Source: Candidatus Babeliales bacterium
Lineage (GTDB): Bacteria; Babelota; Babeliae; Babelales; CAZZPM01
Length of the DNA stretch: 5,000 nucleotides
Assembly: GCA_016763165.1 (NCBI GenBank)
Contig: JAESUJ010000003.1
Location: 1-5,000, forward strand
Reading direction: 5' to 3'
The first letter of the stretch is position 1, and each line of letters begins with the position of its first letter. This document shows, in pieces, positions 1 to 5,000 of this stretch. The notes below the pieces were generated by a model. It was given only the letters and a program-made list of their open reading frames with translations. It had not been told where the DNA came from and did not search any database. A program made the position numbers and the translations under genes.

Positions 1-60
1 CAAATTGCAATACTTTGCTTCAGAATTCTCTATAAAAGAGCTGAGGGGGAGAAGGGTTAA
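1..60 (+). other. Window edge: possible 3' tail of an upstream plus-strand gene
   Basis: Two plus-strand frames are open from the window edge. One begins at position 1 and ends at a TAA at 58-60, which would make it convergent with the hydrolase gene and overlap only that gene's stop codon. The other begins at position 2 and runs about 41 codons, well into the hydrolase gene, so it is less likely to be coding. There are too few residues (19 codons for the first frame) to recognise a family or prove coding. I see no hairpin with a T-tract here that would end either transcript. Confidence 0.2.
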
Positions 61-1154
61 GCGATTTTTTGATTTAAGAAAAGTTCCACTGACCATCGAT
101 ACAGTTCTTTTTCTTTTAAATGATTGACCAGATGCCTATTGTCGGTCACCAGAGCAACTTTATAATTAACTGAAAGAGCATCCCAAAGCAGCTCGAAATC
201 ATCAAATGGCACCAATAAATCTTTTTTTCCATACCAGATCAGGACAGGGACGCGCAATGAAGCAAAGCTAACATCATTATACAACGTTGATCCTTGAGCT
301 AAAGCGGCTAAACAATCTATACTTTTTTTCATCAACAAGTCAAAATCTGGAATAAAATGAGAATATCCTGCAAGAGGAAAAACCTGACTAATCAGTCCTG
401 TCTCTTCTTTTATTTGTCTGAACGTTTTCGCTAAGCTGACAATCGTTCCATCAAAAATCAGATGTGTAAACAAGTTTGGATATTTTTTTTGAGCTTGAGA
501 CAAAATAAGTGATGAGTAACAAAAACCAAGACCAACAACCTTTGTATGCCGATCCTTACGAATAGTAGAAACTATTGTATTCAGATCATCTGGCTCTTTC
601 TGCCCCCATGTTATCAATGAAGGAACCAGCCCAAGAACTGAACAAACAACTTGATCCATTTTTGTTTCTGGTAAAACTGATGCTCCATGACCTCGCTGCT
701 CTAGCAACAAAATGTCGTACTGAGGAAACATCTCAACGAATGATGTCATAATTTCTTTGGCAAATCCAAAACCAGGTGATGCAACTAATAAAGTATCACT
801 TTTTCTATCAAAAAAATAAATTTCTGTTCTGTATGATTTATCACAAACAACCTCAATTATATTAGCTTTACAATGCAAAGAGTGCTGAGGTGGTTTTGAA
901 ATAAATGACCTAACTTTTTGAAACTGTTTCAAAAAAGAGGTTTTGAATAACTCTTTTGGATGCTCTTTCTTATTTTCATCTGATCGAACTCCAACATCAC
1001 GATATTTTTTCTTGATATTCTGATGTTCTTCTAAAGAAATCTGCCGCTCGACCTGTTTTCCATTCTTTTTTAGACGTAATGAAATCGTTGCATCTAGTGA
1101 AAAACTTACTAGAACAAATAATATATGTAATAAAAAAGTGGCTTTTATTCTCAT
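57..1154 (-). CDS. Exported alpha/beta-hydrolase with a Cys at the nucleophile position
   Basis: This is a 365-residue alpha/beta-hydrolase-fold protein of unknown substrate. Residues 1-22 form a signal peptide (basic MRIK, hydrophobic stretch to about 20, possible cleavage after Ala22), so it probably acts in the periplasm or outside the cell. Residues 23-115 are lysine-rich, charged and unrecognised. The fold begins near 120: an oxyanion-type SPGFGF (126-131), then LLEQRGHG (150-157), matching the xxRGHG turn of esterases and lipases. The nucleophile elbow is G210-F-C-Y-S214, so Cys212 replaces the usual Ser, as in dienelactone hydrolase. Asp312 (GKKDLLVP) and His341 or His345 (DNRHLVNH) fit the remaining triad. 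Cys-type hydrolase or a weakened enzyme are both possible. The ATG is the only start that includes the signal peptide; a weak AAAGAG site lies 5 nt upstream. The gene is divergent from the aldolase gene. The fold is secure; the activity is not. Confidence 0.85.
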   Translation of the reverse strand: MRIKATFLLHILFVLVSFSLDATISLRLKKNGKQVERQISLEEHQNIKKKYRDVGVRSDENKKEHPKELFKTSFLKQFQKVRSFISKPPQHSLHCKANIIEVVCDKSYRTEIYFFDRKSDTLLVASPGFGFAKEIMTSFVEMFPQYDILLLEQRGHGASVLPETKMDQVVCSVLGLVPSLITWGQKEPDDLNTIVSTIRKDRHTKVVGLGFCYSSLILSQAQKKYPNLFTHLIFDGTIVSLAKTFRQIKEETGLISQVFPLAGYSHFIPDFDLLMKKSIDCLAALAQGSTLYNDVSFASLRVPVLIWYGKKDLLVPFDDFELLWDALSVNYKVALVTDNRHLVNHLKEKELYRWSVELFLNQKIA

Positions 1155-1167
1155 TTTAACTCTTTAA

Positions 1168-1196
1168 ATAATGACTTTCATTAAATTTCTATTCAA
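1168..1196 (-). promoter_or_regulatory. Weak candidate promoter for the hydrolase gene
   Basis: Reading on the minus strand, TTGAAT (1196-1191) and CATTAT (1173-1168) are separated by 17 nt, each matching 4 of 6 positions of the sigma70 consensus. Transcription would start only a few bases before the ATG at 1154, which leaves little room for the AAAGAG ribosome site, so this is a weak call. A plus-strand TTGACC at 1206-1211 resembles a -35 box for the aldolase gene but has no good -10 at the right distance. Confidence 0.22.
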
Positions 1197-1213
1197 TGAC
1201 TTATTTTGACCCG

Positions 1214-1239
1214 AAAAAAAAGAAAGCGCAAAAGCCTTC
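1214..1239 (-). terminator. Intrinsic-terminator-like hairpin in the divergent spacer, minus strand
   Basis: On the minus strand, GAAGGC (1239-1234) pairs with GCTTTC (1227-1222) through six pairs including one G-U, around a 6-nt TTTTGC loop. Eight T residues (1221-1214) follow directly. This is the shape of a Rho-independent terminator. It points toward the hydrolase gene and sits 60 bp upstream of its start. It could stop antisense transcripts leaving the aldolase region, or act as a leader attenuator if the hydrolase promoter lies to its right. The stem is short, so function is uncertain. Confidence 0.4.
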
Positions 1240-1278
1240 CCCACGAACCTCGTTTTTCGTTACATTTCATAAAAAAAT

Positions 1279-1284
1279 GAGGAG
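1279..1284 (+). promoter_or_regulatory. Ribosome binding site of the aldolase gene
   Basis: GAGGAG lies 6 nt before the ATG at 1291. It is a strong match to the 16S rRNA anti-Shine-Dalgarno sequence and fixes the start of the aldolase. It is the strongest such site in the window. Confidence 0.85.
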
Positions 1285-1290
1285 TTTGAT

Positions 1291-2130
1291 ATGAAAGTAC
1301 CTCTGACTGTCCCCAGACAAGAGAAGAATAAATATAGCGATAACTTCGCTCTTTTAACACATGAAGATCCTAACGAAAGAATCTTCATATTTGCTGCTGA
1401 TCAGCGGCTTGAGCATTTATACGATGATTTTCATGGCCCAGGAGTCCCTGTTGAAGCGACCAGGCCGGAGCATATTTTTGAAATCGGTTCAAAATCTCCT
1501 ATTTCCGCCCTTGCAACACATTTTGGCCTCATCGCCCGATACGGCATGGATTTTACAGATATTCCCTACATTGTTAAGGTAAATGGAAAAAGTAATCTTA
1601 TCGGAACCATCGATCAAGATCCAATAAGCAGAACACTCTTTTCACTTGAAACCATCATAAAGCATTCAAAATCTATCAACATTGTTGGGCTCGGCTATAC
1701 AATTTACTTAGGAAGCATCTATGAATCAACCATGTTACAAGAAGCCGCACAAGTCGTTGAAGCAGCACATCAAAGTGGAATGCTTGCAATCCTTTGGATT
1801 TATCCTCGTGGTAACTTCATTAACATAGAAGATCAACAGTATTTAAGTGCCGGAGCAACTGGCGTTGGTGCATCACTTGGTGCTGACTTTGTAAAAATAA
1901 TGCCTCCACCATCATATGCTGAATTAACACTTGCTGTTCAAAATAGTGGAAACACCGGCGTTATTTGTGCTGGAGGACTAACACAAGATTCAAAACTATT
2001 ATTAAAAACTTTAGACAAACAGATTAATTCAGGCGCTCGTGGATGTGCCATCGGTCGTAATATTTTTCAAAAAAAAAAGAAGGATGCTATCACACTCTGC
2101 AAACAGATTAATAATCTTTTATATTCATAA
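1291..2130 (+). CDS. fbaB: Class I fructose-bisphosphate aldolase, archaeal type (DhnA/FbaB family)
   Basis: A 279-residue TIM-barrel enzyme predicted to cleave fructose 1,6-bisphosphate reversibly to dihydroxyacetone phosphate and glyceraldehyde 3-phosphate in the cytoplasm, through a lysine Schiff base. Visible family landmarks in order: AADQRLEH (35-42, matching the usual DHG region), IVKVNGK (94-100), GLGYTIYLGS (133-142), WIYPRG (169-174) with Tyr171 as likely proton donor, DFVKIMPP (199-206) with Lys202 as the Schiff-base residue, CAGG (226-229) and GARGCAIGRNIFQ (248-260) for the phosphate site. The length is close to archaeal aldolases (about 260-280) and well below E. coli FbaB (about 350). 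The LOG gene follows after 20 bp, suggesting cotranscription. Related DhnA-family enzymes such as LsrF or ADH synthase use other substrates, so the substrate is inferred. An A10 run lies near the 3' end. Confidence 0.85.
   Translation: MKVPLTVPRQEKNKYSDNFALLTHEDPNERIFIFAADQRLEHLYDDFHGPGVPVEATRPEHIFEIGSKSPISALATHFGLIARYGMDFTDIPYIVKVNGKSNLIGTIDQDPISRTLFSLETIIKHSKSINIVGLGYTIYLGSIYESTMLQEAAQVVEAAHQSGMLAILWIYPRGNFINIEDQQYLSAGATGVGASLGADFVKIMPPPSYAELTLAVQNSGNTGVICAGGLTQDSKLLLKTLDKQINSGARGCAIGRNIFQKKKKDAITLCKQINNLLYS
2069..2078 (+). repeat. A10 homopolymer inside the aldolase gene
   Basis: Ten consecutive A residues encode the end of Gln260 and most of the Lys261-264 run, just after the GRNIFQ phosphate-binding motif. 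Runs this long are prone to polymerase slippage in AT-rich genomes. A one-base slip would change only the last 15-20 residues, downstream of all the catalytic motifs. The frame as read is intact through to the TAA at 2128. Confidence 0.9.
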
Positions 2131-2140
2131 TCAAAAAAAA

Positions 2141-2146
2141 GTGAGG
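2141..2146 (+). promoter_or_regulatory. Ribosome binding site of the LOG gene
   Basis: GTGAGG, with its core GAGG 4 nt before the ATG at 2151, lies in the 20-bp gap after the aldolase stop codon. It supports translation from this ATG rather than from the internal Met15 or Met26. The AGG is followed at once by CCTT, its complement. Confidence 0.65.
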
Positions 2147-2150
2147 CCTT

Positions 2151-2846
2151 ATGTTTTCACGTCTTTCAAAATTTCTCTACTTTGCTTGGCATATGATTGG
2201 AGTCAACAGACGCCTTTTATTTGGCATGTGGAAACTAACAAAACTCCCTCAACCAGCAGTTACATTTTTTGGTGGATCACGACTCAAAATAGACTCTCCT
2301 GAAGGCAAAAAGGCAACAATGCTTGCTCAAGAACTTGCTCAATGTGGATTCTCAATCATCACTGGTGGAGGTCCTGGAATCATGGAAGCAGCTAATCGTG
2401 GAGCTCTTGCACATTGTACGATTGAAAAAAACTGTGATAAAAACTTAAGTTCATTTGGAATTGGCTTAACACGCCTCAACAATGAAAAAATTAATCCTCA
2501 TGTTCAAGAGCATATTTTAATGGAGTATTTTTTTGAACGAAAATGGCTACTGGTCCGATACTCCGTTGCCTTTGTTGTTTTTCCTGGTGGGTTTGGAACA
2601 CTTGATGAACTGTCTGAAGTCTTAACACTGATTCAATGCGACCGTATGCCAAACACTCCAGTCATTTTAGTTGGCACTGAATATTGGAATCCAATGAAAG
2701 AATGGATGACCAACTGCATGCTTAAAAATGATTTCTTACTCAATAAAGATTTAGATATTTTTGTTATCACCGACGATATTCAAGAAGCATGCAAGCTGAT
2801 CGAAACTAAGTGTAAAAAACATATCTCACCCTCTTTTTCTGAATAA
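2151..2846 (+). CDS. LOG-family protein (TIGR00730 type), putative nucleotide phosphoribohydrolase
   Basis: A 231-residue cytoplasmic Rossmann-like protein of the LOG / lysine-decarboxylase-like family. Members hydrolyse the N-glycosidic bond of nucleoside 5'-monophosphates, releasing base and ribose 5-phosphate; in plants and some bacteria this activates cytokinins. The family signature is complete: FFGGSR (39-44), TGGGPGIMEAAN (71-82), the FFERK segment (127-131) with Arg130, and PGGFGTLDE (145-153) with Glu153. The last two supply the substrate-binding and catalytic residues of characterised members. Before the first strand is a basic and aromatic leader of about 35 residues that most short LOG proteins lack; it looks amphipathic rather than like a cleaved signal. 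The gene is 20 bp after the aldolase gene and probably cotranscribed. The old annotation 'lysine decarboxylase' for this family is misleading. The natural substrate cannot be read from the sequence. Confidence 0.88.
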   Translation: MFSRLSKFLYFAWHMIGVNRRLLFGMWKLTKLPQPAVTFFGGSRLKIDSPEGKKATMLAQELAQCGFSIITGGGPGIMEAANRGALAHCTIEKNCDKNLSSFGIGLTRLNNEKINPHVQEHILMEYFFERKWLLVRYSVAFVVFPGGFGTLDELSEVLTLIQCDRMPNTPVILVGTEYWNPMKEWMTNCMLKNDFLLNKDLDIFVITDDIQEACKLIETKCKKHISPSFSE

Positions 2847-2856
2847 AGTTAAAATC

Positions 2857-2901
2857 GAATAGAGCTATTTAGAATAGGACTATTCAGAATAGGACCATTG
2901 C
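2857..2901 (+). repeat. Three imperfect tandem copies of a 15-bp unit upstream of metG
   Basis: GAATAG recurs at 2857, 2872 and 2887, exactly 15 bp apart. The units are GAATAGAGCTATTTA, GAATAGGACTATTCA and GAATAGGACCATTGC; units 1 and 2 match at 12 of 15 positions, and units 2 and 3 also at 12 of 15. Each unit carries GAATAG and a CTATTC-like complement, so 2865-2892 can fold into a hairpin of about 12 pairs with one A-A mismatch and a GGAC loop. No T-tract follows, so it is not a standard terminator. The array begins 10 bp after the LOG stop codon, and its third unit overlaps the -35 box of the metG promoter candidate. Confidence 0.8.
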
Positions 2902-2925
2902 AAAAAATAATAAAGTTTTTATACT
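2898..2925 (+). promoter_or_regulatory. Candidate sigma70-type promoter for metG
   Basis: TTGCAA (2898-2903, 4 of 6 to consensus) and TATACT (2920-2925, 5 of 6) are separated by 16 nt. Transcription would start near 2932 and leave a leader of about 75 nt before the GTG at 3007. This is the best promoter-like pair in the window. A second, weaker pair (TTGAAA at 2937 and TAGAAA at 2961) lies closer to the gene. A separate promoter fits the 160-bp gap that divides metG from the aldolase-LOG pair. Confidence 0.5.
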
Positions 2926-2992
2926 CAAGTGACATGTTGAAACTAACAAAAAATTATCCATAGAAAAATTATGTACAAATAAAAATATTTAC

Positions 2993-2999
2993 AAGGGAG
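2993..2999 (+). promoter_or_regulatory. Ribosome binding site deciding the GTG start of metG
   Basis: AAGGGAG ends 7 nt before the GTG at 3007 and makes this non-ATG codon the clear start. The translated product then begins KKPFYVTTPIYYVN, the usual MetRS amino terminus. AAGG (2993-2996) can pair with CCTT (3000-3003) over a GAG loop, a small hairpin covering the site. Confidence 0.8.
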
Positions 3000-3006
3000 C
3001 CTTCCT

Positions 3007-4905
3007 GTGAAAAAACCATTTTATGTTACTACTCCAATTTATTACGTCAATGCTGCTCCACATCTTGGAACGCTCTATTCAACCGTTATTGCTGATGTAA
3101 CTGCACGATATCAACAACTTCACAACAAAGAAGTTTTTTTTGTAACAGGAACTGATGAGCATGGTCAAAAAATAGCTGATGTTGCGAAAGCGGCTCAAAA
3201 GAAGCCACAAGAATTTGTTGATAGCATGATTGAACCATTTAAAAAAACATGGAATAACTTTGGTATCGATTATTCCCATTTCATGAGAACGACTGATCCT
3301 ATTCATAAAAAACTTGTACAAGAAACAATTAAAACATTGTTCGATCAAGGTGATATTTATAAAGCAAACTATGAGGGGCTCTACTGCACCCCATGCGAAT
3401 CCTTCATTACTCCGTCAGATCAAACAGAAGAAACAACCTGCCCTATTCATAAAAAACCTCTTGATAAAGTATCTGAAGAAAGTTATTTTTTTAGATTATC
3501 CAGCTATCAAGATCAACTGCTTGATTTTTATACAGAACATCCTCACTTTATCACACCAAAAGAGCGGTACGCCGAAGTTATCTCTTTTGTAAAGGGTGGA
3601 CTAAAAGATTTAAGTATTTCACGGACAACTGTTTCGTGGGGGATTCCATTTCCTGATGACAAAGCTCACACCACATATGTCTGGATTGATGCACTCATGA
3701 ATTATATCAGTGCTTTGCATTACGCACCAGGCAATCATGATTGGTGGCCAGCTCAAGTTCATATCATGGCAAAAGACATTGTTCGTTTCCATGCTGTGTA
3801 TTGGCCAGCTCTTTTAATGGCACTCAAAAAACCGCTTCCTCAGAAATTGGTCGTTCACGGATATTTGCTAATGGATGATCAAAAAATGTCGAAATCTTTA
3901 GGCAACAGTCTCAACCCAGAAACATTAGCAAAAACATACGGAGCTGAATCTATTCGATATTACTTGATGAAGCAGATCCCATTTCAACATGATGGTCATT
4001 GTTCAACAGAAGACTTAACCGCCATTATTAATGCAGACTTAAGTAACAATGTTGGCAATCTTTTACAACGAACATTGACGCTGACAAAAAATAAAAAACT
4101 TCCAAAACTTATTCCTCCACACACCTGGGAAGTGCCAGCTGCACGTCTTCATATGAAAGCTCAAGAGACTATCAGCAGTTACATTGATTCAATGAATCAT
4201 TATCAATTTCATAAGGCACTCCACAGCGTGATGACATTTGTTTCAGAAACGAATGCATATCTGCATGGACAAGAACCATGGAAATTAAAGTCTGATCAGG
4301 CTGAACTAGCGAATGAAGTCTTAAGTGCAACGCTACACGCTCTTGATTGCATCGGCTTCCTTCTGACACCTTTTTTGCCAGAAAAAATGAAGCTTCTTCG
4401 TTCAACACTTCGTAAGGAAGACTCTGTACAGACAGAAGAAGATCAATTTTTTGCCATTCGAAACAGACCATGGAATTTCACTTTTAATCCTGAATTACTT
4501 CCAAAGCCGCTTTTTCCTCGTATTGAAGTAGAAAAAAAAGAGACCGCTGTTAAAAAACAAGAAAATAAAAAAGATAATTTAATAACCATCGATACATTTG
4601 CTCAAGTTAAAATAGCTGTTGGAACTATCACAAACTGTATCCCTGTCGCTAATTCGACAAAACTTCTACAACTAACTGTTGATCTTGGTCAATTTGGCAT
4701 ACGAACAATATTATCAGGCGTTGCACAATCTTATAGTCCAGAATCTTTAATAGAAAAACAAGGACTTTTTATTGTAAACTTACCGAAGAGAAAAATGGCT
4801 GGAATCGCATCTGAAGGAATGATGCTTTTTTCAACAACTGAAGAGGGGAAATTAACGGCTGCAACTGTTGCAGAAAAAGTAGGCAATGGCACTTTAGTAG
4901 GATAA
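3007..4905 (+). CDS. metG: Methionyl-tRNA synthetase with C-terminal tRNA-binding domain
   Basis: A 632-residue cytoplasmic class Ia synthetase that charges tRNA-Met with methionine using ATP, for both initiation and elongation. The Rossmann catalytic domain opens with TTPIYYVN (8-15) and the HIGH-type motif H19-L-G-T22, whose last His is Thr here. A zinc knuckle follows: Cys127-x2-Cys130 and Cys145-x2-His148, a single Cys3His site. Then come DLSISR (201-206), WIDAL (226-230) and an exact KMSKS loop (293-297). The helical anticodon domain covers about 335-500, with NNVGNLLQR (347-355) and EPWKL (423-427). A lysine-rich linker (about 508-525) joins a C-terminal OB-fold tRNA-binding domain (about 527-632) of the Trbp111/Arc1p type, which in other MetRS proteins aids dimerisation and tRNA affinity. 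The length is near that of other one-zinc MetRS with this domain. The start is GTG with a strong ribosome site. Identity is secure. Confidence 0.97.
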   Translation: MKKPFYVTTPIYYVNAAPHLGTLYSTVIADVTARYQQLHNKEVFFVTGTDEHGQKIADVAKAAQKKPQEFVDSMIEPFKKTWNNFGIDYSHFMRTTDPIHKKLVQETIKTLFDQGDIYKANYEGLYCTPCESFITPSDQTEETTCPIHKKPLDKVSEESYFFRLSSYQDQLLDFYTEHPHFITPKERYAEVISFVKGGLKDLSISRTTVSWGIPFPDDKAHTTYVWIDALMNYISALHYAPGNHDWWPAQVHIMAKDIVRFHAVYWPALLMALKKPLPQKLVVHGYLLMDDQKMSKSLGNSLNPETLAKTYGAESIRYYLMKQIPFQHDGHCSTEDLTAIINADLSNNVGNLLQRTLTLTKNKKLPKLIPPHTWEVPAARLHMKAQETISSYIDSMNHYQFHKALHSVMTFVSETNAYLHGQEPWKLKSDQAELANEVLSATLHALDCIGFLLTPFLPEKMKLLRSTLRKEDSVQTEEDQFFAIRNRPWNFTFNPELLPKPLFPRIEVEKKETAVKKQENKKDNLITIDTFAQVKIAVGTITNCIPVANSTKLLQLTVDLGQFGIRTILSGVAQSYSPESLIEKQGLFIVNLPKRKMAGIASEGMMLFSTTEEGKLTAATVAEKVGNGTLVG

Positions 4906-4997
4906 ACCTGGCATTCATATAAAAAACTTGCACATTTTTCGCTGCCGTTTTAAAGTGAAATAAAAATACAAAATGTAAAACATAAAAGGATTTCCTC
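4906..4997. other. Spacer between metG and the next gene
   Basis: This 92-bp AT-rich stretch contains no convincing terminator for metG: I found no hairpin followed by a T-run. TTGCAC (4928-4933) and TAAAGT (4951-4956), 17 nt apart, could be a weak promoter for the following gene (3 of 6 and 4 of 6 to consensus). AGGA at 4987-4990 is the ribosome site for the ATG at 4998. Confidence 0.35.
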
Positions 4998-5000
4998 ATG
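4998..5000 (+). CDS. Start codon of a further plus-strand gene, cut by the window end
   Basis: Only the ATG is inside the window. AAAAGGA ends at 4990, 7 nt before it, which is good ribosome-site spacing and like that of metG. Nothing can be said about the product. It is in the same direction as metG and 92 bp after it, so it could be cotranscribed or use the weak promoter in the spacer. Confidence 0.55.

Noticed and set aside
1243..1260. ACGAA/TTCGT inverted repeat before the aldolase ribosome site as a riboswitch or regulatory stem
   Set aside because: It is only five pairs around an 8-nt loop, with no further conserved elements of a known riboswitch.
1361..1582. 73-codon plus-strand frame inside the aldolase gene
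   Set aside because: It is wholly within the aldolase gene in another frame, has no good ribosome site, and its product resembles no family.
2039..2302. 87-codon plus-strand frame bridging the aldolase and LOG genes
   Set aside because: It overlaps two well-supported genes in a different frame and has no family resemblance. A frameshift at the A10 tract could enter another frame, but the aldolase frame is already intact to a sensible stop.
2865..2892. Repeat hairpin as a Rho-independent terminator for the LOG gene
   Set aside because: The stem is plausible, but no T-tract follows on either strand; the plus strand continues with GACCATTGC and then an A-run.
3079..3592. Minus-strand frame 3079-3348 and plus-strand frame 3314-3592 within metG
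   Set aside because: Both lie inside the conserved catalytic and zinc region of MetRS and are shadows of its codons.
4172..4471. 99-codon minus-strand frame inside metG
   Set aside because: It is opposite the anticodon-binding domain, with no recognisable product or ribosome site.
4769..4999. 76-codon minus-strand frame covering the end of metG and the spacer
   Set aside because: Its hydrophobic, Phe- and Leu-rich product comes from reading AT-rich DNA opposite metG. The ATG at 4998 on the plus strand with its ribosome site is the better call.

Overview
The window comes from an AT-rich bacterial genome. Genes have Shine-Dalgarno sites, one starts at GTG, and spacing is compact. I see no tRNA, rRNA, CRISPR array, insertion sequence or phage gene. 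The mix of a secreted alpha/beta hydrolase, a short archaeal-type class I aldolase (a type also found in Chlamydiae) and a zinc-containing MetRS with a C-terminal tRNA-binding domain would fit a host-associated lineage such as Dependentiae (TM6/Babeliales) or a Chlamydiae-like group. That placement is inferred from family recall, not shown by a marker gene.

Layout: positions 57-1154 on the minus strand encode an exported alpha/beta-hydrolase of unknown substrate, with Cys where the nucleophilic Ser normally sits. A 136-bp divergent spacer follows; it holds a terminator-like hairpin reading on the minus strand and a short direct repeat. On the plus strand, a class I fructose-bisphosphate aldolase of the DhnA family (1291-2130) lies 20 bp before a LOG-family protein (2151-2846), probably as a two-gene operon. 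A 160-bp spacer then holds three imperfect copies of a 15-bp tandem repeat, the last overlapping the -35 box of a good promoter-like sequence. Next comes methionyl-tRNA synthetase (3007-4905, GTG start). The last 95 bp are a short spacer with a ribosome binding site and the ATG of a further plus-strand gene at 4998.

The genes are mostly housekeeping: glycolysis or gluconeogenesis, nucleotide-type hydrolysis and translation. They show no common pathway beyond the likely aldolase-LOG cotranscription. No new multi-gene system is evident. The points most worth a second look are the Cys-type hydrolase and the repeat array upstream of metG.
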